This document shows, one piece after another, positions 1 through 13,300 of a stretch of DNA of 64,000 nt. How positions within the stretch are numbered: position 1 is the first letter of the stretch; every line of letters begins with the position of its first letter. The DNA is from Distichodus sexfasciatus. Taxonomy: Eukaryota > Chordata > Actinopteri > Characiformes > Distichodontidae. The notes beneath the pieces were generated by a model, which did not search any database, had not been told where the DNA came from, and saw nothing but the letters and a program-made list of their open reading frames with translations. The stretch covers positions 33,775 to 97,774 of the forward strand of contig JAVGVS010000796.1 in assembly GCA_032718565.1 (NCBI GenBank). The letters are read 5' to 3'. Made by a program: the position numbers and the translations under genes.

Positions 1-87
1 GGTGTGTAACTTTCCTGGTGGTCACTTAGTTGTTGATTTCAGCGTAACTTTACAGGTCTAGGGAACGGACGTGGACTATAAAGCGCT

Positions 88-120
88 GACCACTCTGGAT
101 AAGAGCGTGTGCTAAATGCT
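88..120 (+). repeat. Teleost SINE/LINE 3'-tail motif fragment
   Basis: The text CTCTGGATAAGAGCGTGTGC followed by TAAATG matches a tail motif that recurs in many teleost retroposons. A second, more diverged copy (CTCTGGATAAGAACTTGTGC) lies at about 42862-42881. Recognition is from general knowledge of teleost genomes; the body of the element is not identifiable here. Confidence 0.55.
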
Positions 121-611
121 GGAACTACAAAGGTAAATGTATCTACACTCTCCGGCTTGTGCACAGGGCCTGCCGAAGTTAAAAACTTGCCTTGTCGTTT
201 TCTCGGGCGGCTGAGTGATTCCTGCGCTCTGCCTCACAGTGGAACTGGATCGATCGACCCTGACTGATACAGCCTCGAAGCCCCACAAAGAGGCCCGAAC
301 AATGTGCGGTACGGAGCCGGCGGCGCTGCGCTGGGCGAGAGGGATCGCAGTGTGCAGGCTTAAGAAAGGACGGTCATTGATTGGCGGAGTCATTAGGACA
401 GATGAATGAGGCCACGGAAATAACACAACCCCAGTAGGTCACAGCAGGAGGGAAGCTGGAGAAGAGCGATGTTTAAATTCTCACACATATATTATACACA
501 CACCCTAACACACACACACTTAAAACACACTTTTGTCCTGTTTTAGAAGAGTGAGCATCAAGATCAAATCAGGAGATGTAACATTTGAGGTTATTTGAGA
601 TATTCCAGAAA

Positions 612-1190
612 TGAACTGTAAGCTGACCCTACCTGAACAAAACTTAAAACTGACCTAACCCTGAAGTTGACCCAACAATACAGCTAGCCAGAAACAACCC
701 TGATTTCAACAAAACTGGTAAGACCCAACCTTAAGATCAACATGGCCAGACTCAACCCTAAAGTTGACCCAAAATCTGCCAGATACTACCCTCAGTTTGT
801 ACAAACTGGACAGACATAACCATAAAATTTACCCAAGCTGGCCAGATCCAAACATAAAGCTGAGCCAGCCCCAAAGTTGACATAACCTAACCAGATCCAA
901 CCCTAAAGTTGACCCTGACTGGTCAGATCCAAACCTAAAGACTGACCCAGACTAGCCAGGTCTAGCCCTAAATTGACCAAAACTGATCAAATCCAACCTT
1001 AAAGCTGACCCAGACTGGCCCGGTCGACCCCAAGTTGACCGAAACTGACAAGGTTCAAACCTTAGTTGATGTAAATTGGTCAGATCTAACACTTCAGTTG
1101 AACACACACTCCAGTTGACCTCACTTGGCCAGTCCCAGCCCAAAAGTTAACTTAACCTAACCAGGTCCAACCCTGAAGTTGACCTAACAT
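612..1190. repeat. Degenerate ~30-bp minisatellite (AACCCTAAAGTTGACC-type)
   Basis: The words AACCCTAAAGTTGACC, CTGGCCAGATCC and close variants recur about every 30-60 bases, with many substitutions. The array is old and diverged, lies in SLC15A4 intron 6 and has no coding potential. Confidence 0.6.
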
Positions 1191-1233
1191 AACTGGTGGA
1201 TGTGATGTGATGTGTGTCTCCGCAGCAACCTAC

Positions 1234-1392
1234 CCGCAATGCTGGCGAAGATTTCGCTGATGCCGATGAGGACGTACTGAGGCACCTGCCACCATATGGG
1301 CAGATCGGCAGCGTAGTACGTCACACCGCCCAGGACCTGGCCAATGGGCTCATGGCTGCCCAGGATCTCCAACCTCTTGGTCTCCAGGATAC
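1234..1392 (-). CDS. slc15a4: SLC15A4 coding exon 6 (residues 422-474)
   Basis: A 159-bp exon whose first two bases complete Gly422. It encodes ILETKRLEILGSHEP, a less conserved lumenal loop, then WWQVPQYVLIGISEIFASIA, one of the most conserved helices of the PHT/POT family (the S-E-I-F motif). It ends G|GTAGGT, so the next exon, outside the window to the left, must start by completing a Gly codon. Confidence 0.95.
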
Positions 1393-4300
1393 CTGAAAAA
1401 TAGAAAAATATATTTTCTCTCTGTATAAAGACAGTTATTAGCGTCTGATCCGAAGTGGCTTCTGCGGCACACTCTCGTTGCATCACAGCACGCTCTTGTC
1501 AGCTGCGAGATTGCGAACGGAGTGGACCTTGGCCATGATGGAAGCAAGAATCAGTGGCAATGAACGCCTCCCCAACAGTGCTTGTTTTCCTGACGCCAGC
1601 ATGTTCCGCTTTTAATAAGCAGCAACCTGCAGATACACCCACTGCAGCTAGAGACGAACGCAAAAAGCTCACTCATCACCACACACCAATCCCACGAGTT
1701 TACAACACAGAGACAACGTCTGGCATCTCTCTGCGAGCCGTTCAACAGCGTCTTGGTTAAAAACCCAGCGGAACACCAAGCAGCTTTCCCCTTATTCAGC
1801 TCATCGCGTTGCCGCCGACAGAGCTCCTTAATATCTGCTTTAAATAACAAGGAGGCAGAAAGCAAACACTCAGTTTGAGAACTCGCGTGTGATAGATCTG
1901 ATTTAAAAGAAAAACTCAGAAAGATCAGACAGAGAAAGAGATCAGAAAGATGAAGTTGACGGAGGTCAGACTAAAAAGTGACTCAGGCTTCAGATGTGTA
2001 GAGCTGTGGTTTAGACCATTAAGGTGTCTTATTGTGTGTGTGTAAGGAAGAGAGTGTGAGAGATGGATGGACGCTGCATTAGGGGCTTAAGTGCCAGGTC
2101 AGTGGTTGCACAGCATAGCACACAGTGTACCACAACAAAATGTGACCTCCGCCTTTCACCCACCCATGAAGGAGCCGTGGAGCAGTGCTTGTGGACGGTA
2201 CCCTGCTCATGAGTACCTCATTGGTACCTTTACCAGTCTGAGATTTGAACCAGCGACCTTCCCATTCCAGGACCAACTCCCTAAGCCCCTCTACATACAT
2301 ATACTGTACACGAACACACAAACACACACGAACACACATGAACGAACACACAAACACACATGAACACATGAACGAACACACACACACATGAACACACACA
2401 AACGCATGAACACACACAAACACACACGAACGCATGAACACACACAAACACACACAAACACATGAACACACACAAACACACACGAACGCATGAACACACA
2501 CAAACACACGAACGCATGAACACACACAAACACACGAACGCATGAACACACACAAACACACTGAACGAACACACAAACACACATGAACACACACAAACAC
2601 ATGAACACACACAGACACATGAACACATGCACACAAACACACACAAACACATGAACACACACAAACACACACGAACGCATACACACACAAACACACACGA
2701 AAATGCGCACACACGCACACACAAACACAAGTGAACACACACAAACACATGAACACACACAACACACACGGTAACGCATGAACACACACAAACACACACT
2801 CTAACACACAAACACACACAAACACATGAACACACACACAAACACATGAACACACACAGACACATGAACATGCACACACAAACACACACAAACACATGAA
2901 CACACACAAACACACACGAACGATGAACACACACAAACACACACCTAACACACAAAACACACACAAACACATGAACACACACAAACACATGAACACACAC
3001 AAACACATGAACACACACAAACACACACGAACACACACGAACACATGAACACACACAAACACACACGAACACACACGAACACATGAACACACACAAACAC
3101 ACACGAACACATGAACACACACGAACACACACAAACACATGAGCACACACAAACACACACGGCCCATTTATTATAACAATCACTTTTTAAATGATTTAAA
3201 ATCAGTCAGTCAGTCATTATCTGAGCCACTTAATCCCAGCTGGGGTCACGGGGGGACCGGAGACTATCCCGGGAACTTACGGGCGGAAGGCGGGGAACAA
3301 CCCTGGGCAGGCATCAACACACACAACCACACACACATTCACGCCGTACGGGCCAATTTCAGAGTCGCCAGTCAACATGTATCGCATGCCTTTGGACTGT
3401 GGGTGGAAACTGGAGCACCCGGAAGAAACCCACGCGAACACAGGGAGAGCACGCAAACTCCACACAGAAAGACTCTACAGCCGTCCCCGGGGTTCGGACC
3501 CAGGACCTTCTCGCTGTGAGGCGGCAGCGCTAACCACTGCGCCACCGTGCCGCCATGATTTAAAATACAATTCTGAATTTGTAAAAACATCTTTAGAAAG
3601 GTTTACATGCATTTGCTCCTTTAGTTACATGGAATTATAAATAAAAGCTATAATAAAGATATTTAAACATTTTTTTAAAAAGTATATTATAGCTTTTTGT
3701 AACACATTTTCAGAAAAATGTATTAAATCAACATATTTTAGGTCAGCACCGAATTATCACCAATGATGCACTGACGGTATTTCTCTCAACAGCTGCTTAA
3801 ATATTTATGTAATTAAAAAATTATTTTATTTGTACATGATCTATGTTAATATTTTATTAAAATATTATATTTGCGTCCTTTAATTATTTGCAATTATGTA
3901 CACATTATGACTCATACCAAAGTTATTCTGTAACAAATATCTTCAGATATTAAACATTAATAATTAGATAAATGAAGCTGAAAGATTTACACATTCCACA
4001 AGTGATCACATTGTTCAGCTCAGCACCAATTTATCACCACTTTTAAGAGACACTGAGAATCTTCTCACACACACACACACACACACAGATGAAATGCTGA
4101 TACTGTGCTCAAAATAGAGTCACTAACTAAAAGGGTTTGACTTTAGCAGCCACATCCCTCTCTCCTCCTCCTCCTCCTCTTCATCCTCTCTCTCTCCCCT
4201 TTCATCCATTGCTCAGATGTTGCACTATAACTGCTGTGTTCTGATCCACATCTGATTTAACTTCCGTCTCTCTCACATACACACACTGCCGTGAGGAGAA

Positions 4301-4627
4301 AGAGCCTCCAGCAGTCACATCACACACAGCCACCGGCCCCGTCACCTTAAACACACTCCACCTGTTACACCGCAGGGCAAATCAGCAGCTGCACCTGCCC
4401 CCAGCTCACACTCCAGATGTGTGTGTGTGTGTGTGAGAGAGTGTGTTCCAGCTTTTCAGTGGCACAGATGAGACCTACAGGTGTGTAGTGCTGCAGTAGG
4501 TGCTGTTTTTATGCATCAAATCTGCGAGGAACATGAACACACACACACACACACACAAATCTCTCTCTTTTTCTCCCGCTATTTTGCTCCCTTCCTCTCC
4601 CTCTCTTTCTTCTCCCTCCGTCCTAAC

Positions 4628-4658
<31 letters not shown>

Positions 4659-5107
4659 TCCATCTCTCCCTTCTTCTCCCTCTCTTTCTCTTCCTCCCTC
4701 CCCTTAGCTTCCTTCCACTCCTCTTGCTCTCTCTTCATTCCCTCCTTCCCCTCTTGTTCACCCCTCCGTCACCCTTCTTTCTCTCTTCCTGTGCTTCTCT
4801 CTTCCTCCTCCTCCTCTCCCTCGCTTCTTCACCCAAATCAGACAGAAAAAGAGAATGAAAATATGGGTGATATTTACCAGACTAATTTCCCATGATGCCT
4901 CATCTCTATAATCAGCCCGATCATTAACACTCATTACAGCAAAATCACACACACACCTCCATGCACACTGCAACACACACACACACAGCACAAGTTTACA
5001 CACACCTCCATGCACGCTGTGACATTTAAACATAAACACACCACACACATCCCTCTCCATGGACTCTGACAGTTTGTCCTTGCTTGGTGCTTACTCTGTG
5101 TGTGGGT

Positions 5108-5142
<35 letters not shown>

Positions 5143-7220
5143 TATGTGAGAGAGATGTCCCACATGTCCCACTCATGCAAACTCTGACACAGAAACACAC
5201 AAACACACTCTGCTCGGAGTGCTTCTACAGTCATTACAATGTCACACACACACACACACACACACACTGCTGGTCGTTGCCTGACACACAACTCAAGTGC
5301 TTTATTAATGATTGAGTGTGTGTGTGTGTGAGAGAGAATGTGTGTGGGGGGGAATTGGCAGAGGATGGGACCCTCAAGAGAAAGGCTGAGAATCATTCCC
5401 CAAGGTTCTCATTAGAGTATGATCTCACACACACACACACACACAGTGAAACACACACATGGCAATCCGCTGCTTGGCCTGCTAGAAAAAGAACAAAGGA
5501 ATAACTATTAATAGCCTTCATCACTCTCACACTGCGTCTCAGACACACACACACAGTCGGTAAATGCTGAACCCACACACACACAGCTCAACAGCGTCTC
5601 TTAACACACAAGTAATCACTGTGGTCTTCAAACCGTTCTGCGTGTGAAACGCTGTCCATTAGCTGGTGACTCTGGGACTTTTCAGCTCAGCCATCACGCT
5701 GCTGAAGTGTGTGTGTGTGTGTGTGTCTCTTGCGGGCCTCCCGTGCTGAGTGTGTGTGTGTGTAGAAGCCGCTGCAGGCTCGTTATCAGCCTCAGGGAGT
5801 GTTTACTGCACTAAACTCCCCCATGAGATGCACAAGCACTCATTTACTCCCACTGATCTCACACAGAGACAGAGACAGAGAGAGTGAGAGAGAGGAAAAA
5901 AAGAGAGAAGTTAAGCAAGACAGATGAAAAAGTGATAAAGCCTCCTTATAGCAGTCTCCCCCTCTCTCTCACCCATCCCTTCTCCACCCATCTTCTCTCA
6001 TTCTCTCCTCCCTTTTACCTGTCTGTCTTTCTTTCTTTCCTCTACCCTCTCCCTCAGCTTACCTTTCCCTCGCTCCTCCAAACAGAGACCGGGAAAGTGA
6101 GAAACCGAGAGACGAAGGAAGAAGAAGAAAAAGATACAGAAGGAGAGAAAAGAGAGGGAGATGGCCATTATAGCAGACACCACCTACAACCCTTCTCTCC
6201 AGAAAACAAGGGGATAAATAAAGGAGTGTGCTGAAGAGGCTGGAGGTGGACCGAATGCAGGACAGATGTGTGTGTGTGTGTGTGTGTTGGTCTGGACAGA
6301 GGAATAAAGATGAAAAGGGCTTTTTAAAGACAGGATGAGTGATGTGTGCTGTAAGAGGGAAGGAGAGAGGGAGAGCATGAGGAGGAGGAGAGGAGCGATG
6401 AAGCTCATCCCTCGTTCAGCCGCAACATCGACCCGCCTACGGGAGAGATCGACACTGATGAGTCAGAAAAGAGTTTACTAATGACACTTCAGACTAGAGA
6501 GAGGGATGGAGCGGGAGAGAAAGAGAGAGAGAGAGGCTGTTGCCTTTTCTGTTCACCTCTTTTGCCTGTCTCTAGTGTTCTCTTGGTGTCTCTGACCAAC
6601 AGATAAAGCCAGACAAAACTGAGAGTAAAGTAAGAACGTCTGCTTCACTTCAACCATTTCAGCTAGTTTAAAATCATGAAGATGATTAATTAAATACCCC
6701 AGCTTTAATAGTTGGACGTATTTGTAGCACAAGCCTCGTCAGTGAACATTCAGGGTGAAGAAGCAAAACTAAATAATCCTGCATTAACCGAAAGGTAAAA
6801 TCTTCCCTTTATCACAATTTTGATCTGAGGACGTACTGCTCAGCTGCACATGACACAGATGAGTGAGTGATGTGCAGGGTGTGTGTGTGTGTGTATGTGT
6901 GTGTCTTTGTATTCTGACCGGCGGCGACGACGGAGCACATGATGAAGAACATGCCGACGGCGATCCTCTTGAGGGAGGAGGGCAGGAGGCCGCGGCGGCG
7001 CAACACCGGGTCAACCAGCTTGTCCTTCAGCGGGATCAGCATCAGGATCAGCACCGCGTCAAACATGGTGAGCCACGCTGCCGGGAACTGGAACTGCCCC
7101 TGAACACACACACACACACATGAAGATGGGGCTCTCCAACAGCAACACAGGCAAAGCAAAGTTCATGCACAGTTGAGTTACTGATATCACGCCTGATCTC
7201 TCACTTCCCCTCAAAACACT

Positions 7221-7251
<31 letters not shown>

Positions 7252-7298
7252 GGGAGTGGGGGGAGAGAGGGAGCAAGGGGGGGTAGAGAGACTGCGTG

Positions 7299-7329
<31 letters not shown>

Positions 7330-10300
7330 CTATTTTCACTTCCTTAGCACCCTCAAGTGGTCAAAATATTTGTTCCATGTAAAGAGTGGGAGAGAGATAA
7401 GGCAACGGAGAGAGAGAGAAGAGAGAACGAAAGAGCAAGGGAGAGAGGTGAAAGAGGGAGAGAGAAAGAGCGAGAGGGACATAGAGAAAGAAAGACAAAA
7501 AGAGACCAAAAGAGAAAGAAAGAGTAAGAGAGAGATAGGGAGGGAGAGGTTCACATCCATCTGGACACACACACACTCCTTTCTTTTCTTTCTTCTTTCT
7601 CTCCACATCGCTTTCTCCCTCTTTTCTCTCTCCCAAGTTCCCATCCTCTCTTTTCCTCCATCCTCTTCTACCTCCCATCTCTCTCCACATCTCTCAGTCC
7701 CTCTCTCTCCCTTCTTCTCCCCCTTTCTTCTTTCTCTCCATCTGTCTCTCTCCACACCTCTCTCTCTCTGCAGTCCATCTTCATTAAGAGCTCCGTGGTG
7801 GTTGTGTTAACTCTGTGAACAGTGACAGTGTGACTCTCTCCAGGTTCTGCAGCGTGCTGTGTGGTCGGACGTGACACTGACACATGCTAATTAAGACACG
7901 ACGGGGCCTTTTCTTTTTCTTGCCTTTACCATCCTTCATTCTTTCTCCTTCCTGTTAAACGCATTTTAATCAAACTCTTCCCACTCTGCCTGTTTTCACG
8001 TCACAGCTGCAAAACTTGAGCAAACACACAGGCGTTCTAACGGAAACGTATCGCTAGTTTGAATTGTTATTTATTCACCATCACACACACTGACCCTCAC
8101 TTGTCAGCTCATATCGGTTGACAACATCGGGACGCAGACGTATCAGCCGACCTGCTTAGATACCGTAACGGGCGTAACATTTTCACTTCTCCCTCCTCGT
8201 CTCTTCACCCAGGCAGAAGTGTTACTGAGCTCCTTCCTCTGTCACAGCACCAACACCGCAGGCCACTTTAAGGAAGTTGTGTTGTTAAGTCCAGGAGAAC
8301 TCAATTTATTCTTACGCTCCTGTTGTGCCGTTAAAAACTCCACACGGCTCGGAGCAAATCTCCGGATTTCTCCGGCTCTGCCCGACGGTTATTTCAGCCT
8401 CGGTATCTGTTCTTGCGCCGTCCCGGGCTTCCATTCGCAACTCTTGCCTCTGGGTTACACGTCCGTTTCTCACGTCCTGCGTACAGCCGAACTAACGGCT
8501 GGTTAAAGCTGATTGGCAAGTGAAAAAAGGCCTTGGGTGAAGCTTTGCAGATTTTCCCCCTCATGAGTTTGCCACTCGACGGATTTCAGAACCAGCCGTT
8601 AGTGCGAGACGTACGCCGATGCAATAACATGACCACTGGGATTTTTAAAAAGCTGCTCAATAACCATGACTTCGCTTTTTTAAAAAGAGGAAGGCGGAAA
8701 AAAAAAAATAATAATTAAAAAAATAAAAAATCACACATGTAAACACACACACGCACACACCTTTGCCGCTACGGCAAATACTGCAGTTGTGGCTGCCTTC
8801 GTTTCAGTTCCCCAAAAGTCTTTTAAGGTTTCCTCAGTTCTCGTTCACCAGGCGGCGGATCATATCTCATTGTCAAAAATCCACACACTTATATTTATAT
8901 TGTTGCACTTACTATAAATAGTACTTATAAATAGGTACTACTGAGCAAGGTACCGTCCCCAAGCACCCTCCCTTGTGGATGGGTCAAATGCTGAGGTCAG
9001 GGCAGTTGGTAGCACAACAGCCCAGTTGGCCAAAGGTTGTTGCTTCAAGTCCCAGACCGGTAAAGGTACTCATGAGCAAGGTACCTTCACCTCGGCATTG
9101 CCCATGTCAGTTGCCCACTGCTCTATCATGGATGGGTCAAATGCAGAGGTTGGGACATTTGGTGGTGTAACAGATATGGAGTTGGCCCTGTGATCAGAGG
9201 GTCGCCAATTCAAATGCAACCCTCTGACCATTACGGTAAAGGTACCACTGAGGTACTCAAGAGCAAGGTACCATCCACAAGCACTGCTGCCCATTTCAGC
9301 TGTCCTTCACGGATGAGTCAAATACACAGGTCACTTTTGTTTGTGGTGCACTGTGTGCTGTGCTGTGTTCACAATGATAAATAATCCCTACTTAGAATCC
9401 CCTACTGTTTGGGCAGGGTCTAGAGAGCAAAACACAAAGATGCATTTTCTTTAACTGTAAGAGTGGTTCTAAAAAAGAAACGCTGCTTTATTTCTTTAAG
9501 ACTTAACTCCAGACTCTCAGATTATGAAATATAAGTGGTAAAAGCTGAGAGTTCCTTCCTATGTTTCCTATAGTAACTAGATGTAAATAACACTACAGCT
9601 ACAGCTAACCCTGACCGTCACCTCAGTAACCAAAAGCGAATCTTTTACCTTGTTTCATTTCTCATGTCAAATCTGAACTTCGTCCATAAATAACGTTTAA
9701 TTTTCCTCATGAGGACCAGCCTCACATAAAAAATATCCTCAACAAGGACTTTTCAGAACAATTATCTAAAAGTCTATTCACAAACAAACACTCACATCAT
9801 AGAGTAGTCCAGAAAAACCTGTGGCTTTGAAGTAATCAATGGTTCAAAGTTTTGGGGTTGAAACTTCTGAAATTTGGATCCTAATTGAGTACATGCTGCC
9901 AGCTGTAGATTTAGCAGCAACACGATAATGACAACGAGCTCTAAACCTACATTATACTCACAACCATGCAAAACCACTTCAACATTCAGCACATCGGTGT
10001 CTCATCTGGAAGCTACCGCTGCCCCATGTTTGATCAAATGCGTCCAAAACCTTGCTGTAAAATGGACTACAGCAGAGTTACATCATGTCCGGCATTATAA
10101 CACGTCTAATCACGCCTCATCCTGCAGGAGTCGGTGAGGCACAGATTGAAAAAAATGCATGTGATAATAATAAAAGGAAAATACTTTAACTGGAATAGTG
10201 AATAGAAATCATAAAGTGTCTGCACTGGCTGCTTTACAGGCAGTGCAGTGGATTGGGTGACGTGACCCTGAGTAAGACTCATGTGAGCATGTTTTACTAG

Positions 10301-13300
10301 AGCTTCTGCATGTGGAAATTTCCATGATGATGCACTGAGGCAGTCAGAGACCAGAGATCAGAAAAACACAAATGTTGAATCGTAAGGCGAGCGCAACAGA
10401 GAGAAATCAGCATTTGTACAATTCCTGCTCACAAAAATTTCCAAATGGTGTGTGTTTGTCAGAGAGAGGGGAATGTTGCATCATTATCACATCTAAAGTG
10501 CTATTCAAACGTGATTAGTTTTACATCAGGCTGTGGGGTTATAAGTAATTAATACCAGAGTTTCTCTGTGATTTTAGTCCTGTCCAAATCATTACGGATA
10601 ACGTCAGTAAAGATTATGGGAATTTTTACCTCCTGTAAAAAAGTCAGGAAAACTGACCTCAGGTAAAACTAATCCTGTCCGGATAGACCCGCTGTAAACG
10701 TGCATGTAAACATTCTGTCATCCTGTAGTTTTTCTTGTGATGTGCTTGTGTCTCTCTGCTGTCTGTACCTTGTGCTGGTCAGTGGAGTTGGGTTCAGTTC
10801 CCGGGATCTTCAGGTGTAAACCCTGCAGGTAGTACGTGGTCTGCATCTGTGTGATAAATGCAGGGATCTTTAAACACAGCGGACTGGAACAGAGCTCGCT
10901 CATCTGCTACATCCATCCACACACATCAGCACACACAGGGAAGATAAACACACACGGCAGGACATGGCAGGCCTTCACGCAATCCTCACAGACTAGCCAA
11001 TGTGAGCTCTGAGCCGCATACTACCACACTTAATAGTATGGTAAGTAAGGAGCTCATCATATTTTTCTATGTGGCAGTACGCATCTCAGGAAATAGCCAG
11101 GGTTGTAACTTAACATATGTCTAAAAACTAGGTAGTGCATATGGAGAGTCACTCTGCAGCGAGCGGTTTCCCCTGTGGACGGAGAGGATTTCGGGCAAAA
11201 CGTGAGAGCCCCGCACCTGAGGAACCCGGCTGGGAAAGTGTCGGAGCAGAGGCGCCTTTTGCGCGGTGACCTTTAGGTGTAATTGGAGGAAGAGCATCTT
11301 ATTTGGGAGAGTGAGAGCGCCTGCCTAGGACTTCAGCACCTCTGTGTAGCACCAAAGGAAATTAGGCAGAACTTCCTCTTAATAGGAGAAGCTGCTCGGG
11401 TTTTCCCAGTCGATGTCAACGCCACAACGGAGTATAAAGCCCCAAAAGGGAAGTGTGAGGGGATCTGGGCTTAAATCACATGTTACATATGGTGGAGAAC
11501 ATTAGAAGCTTCATTTATCATGCCGTGAACTAAGACAGTAAAGGGTCGAAACTATTAAACTGTTTTAGAGGAAATTAAGTTCCATCTTGAGACGCTGTAA
11601 TATAATGTAGCATGAAGGGGGAAATGGCTGAGAAATGAGGGAGCAGTCAGAGTAAGGGCGAGAGTGAATGAATGAGTGAGTAAAACAGTGAGGGTTAAAG
11701 TGAGAAACTGTGAGTGAATAACTGGGTCTGGGTGAAAGTGTGAGTGAGCGAAAGTATTATGGAAAGAAAGTGTGCAACAGAGATATCAATGAGTGAGTGT
11801 TTAAACAGAGTGAACGAGTGAGTGAGTGAGTAAATGGGTGAATGAGTTAGTGTGTAAACAGAGTGAACGAGTGAATCAGTGTTTAAATAGCGTGAACGTG
11901 GAAAAAAGTGGAATTTGAGTAAAAGAGTGAATGGGTGTGTGTATGAGTGAGGAAGTCAGCCGGCACGGATGTGTATGTAGAAGTGAGTCAGAGAGAGACA
12001 CAGCCAGTGAGACAGAGAGAGAGAGAGAGATTAATTTCCCTGTAAAAGAGAAGTGATAAAGCTGCAGATCAAGTGAGCGAAAGAGCAGGTTCCTGTTTTA
12101 AAGAATCTTCTCTGCTCTGACAGAAATCCCCCCCATGTTGGTCAGAAGTGTTGGCCTGACCTGGAAATAGACGGTCCAGTAAGGGATAAGGGCCAGAAAG
12201 ACAGGCAGGATCTTCATCAGGGACTTGACCTCCTCCACCTTCTCCTCTGAGAATCTCCCTCCATACGACACCTTCGCTCCATCCAGCAGACTGGGCTTCG
12301 GCCTGCGGGATACACAATGCTTTACTCACCTCAGAGTAGGGCCAGGCAATTAATCTAAAATTAATCAAGACTGACACTCAGAACTTCTAATGCGGTAAAG
12401 CTGGTTTACTGTTCAACATTCACGATAAATCCTACATATTGATATGACAATGAGCAGAACAAGCAACGCAACACACTACAACTCCAAAAGCACATCATGT
12501 GATTATACTGTTTAATTAACAACACCAGCTCTCACTCATAATCTCTGTGTTCCTGATGGTTTTAGTGCCACAGGACTGGGGACCATCACTAAATTACACA
12601 ACTGTGTTTAAACAAATAATTTTTAAATAATAAATAATTTAGCATATACATATGGGTGTGTAATTATTACATTGTTTTAGTTAGGAAAGCAGTATTTAAG
12701 TCAAGTATTTCCTTTAGCATAACAAAATAATCTCAGTCTCCTCCTCACAGAGAAATATACAACTTATTATTATTAGAAACTGGTATTGGATCAGCATCCC
12801 TAATTGTTTTTTTTTTTTTTTAATGTATTAATGTCTGTTTATACTTTCTCTAGTTTGTGTTCATATACTGTCCTTTTAAAAGAAAAAGAAACCAAAAATC
12901 CATTGACATTTATTCGAGGTCATATTGCCAAACCCTACCTCTGAGTAACAACATTTTAGCATTTCCCCACTTTTAAATAACCAATTTGCCTTGCGCTCTA
13001 AAGACTTTAACACTGTTTTCCATTACAAAGCACGTCTGAAATAAAATGCGTTACAATATTTATACTCCATATGCCTACAACGTGCAGCCATATGTTACAA
13101 GGGCATAAGGACATCAAGTCAAAGGCACAAGCACCTGCTTCAAAACACACAACACACTGCTGTTTAGCATGAGAAAACACTCCATTTCATCTGATGCATA
13201 TTTCAATAACATCTCTGCATGATAAGCAGCGTCTTTAATGCCTTCACACGAACATGCTTCCAGAATAGCCTCTGTGAATGATGGATACTGTGGTGAAATT

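Larger units (their letters stand above)
1..1233. other. Start of the window: intron 6 of SLC15A4
   Basis: No further SLC15A4 exon is recognisable here. The stretch holds a short retroposon tail near 88-120 and, from about 612 to 1190, a degenerate repeat. Bases 120-600 show nothing I can identify apart from a small CA-rich patch near 480-530. Confidence 0.6.
1393..6918. other. SLC15A4 intron 5: repeat-dominated, no exon seen
   Basis: Contents: unassigned 1400-2080, a SINE (2105-2290), a long CA minisatellite (2310-3160), a second SINE (3196-3554), AT-rich unique DNA (3560-4060), then CT, CA and GT microsatellites and purine-rich tracts to 6550. The unique DNA at 6550-6840 shows nothing recognisable. 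Confidence 0.6.
7100..10768. other. SLC15A4 intron 4
   Basis: Besides the low-complexity block and the SINE cluster at 8943-9390, it contains unassigned DNA at 7780-8700 and 9400-10760. Part of 7905-8010 (text such as CACGTCACAGCTGCAAAAC) recurs near 53640-53760, suggesting an old dispersed repeat. Confidence 0.5.

Noticed and set aside
2079..3183. Long minus-strand Cys/Val-rich open frames of 300-360 codons
   Set aside because: They run across the CA minisatellite; CA/TG repeats lack stop codons. There is no start context, domain or splice support.
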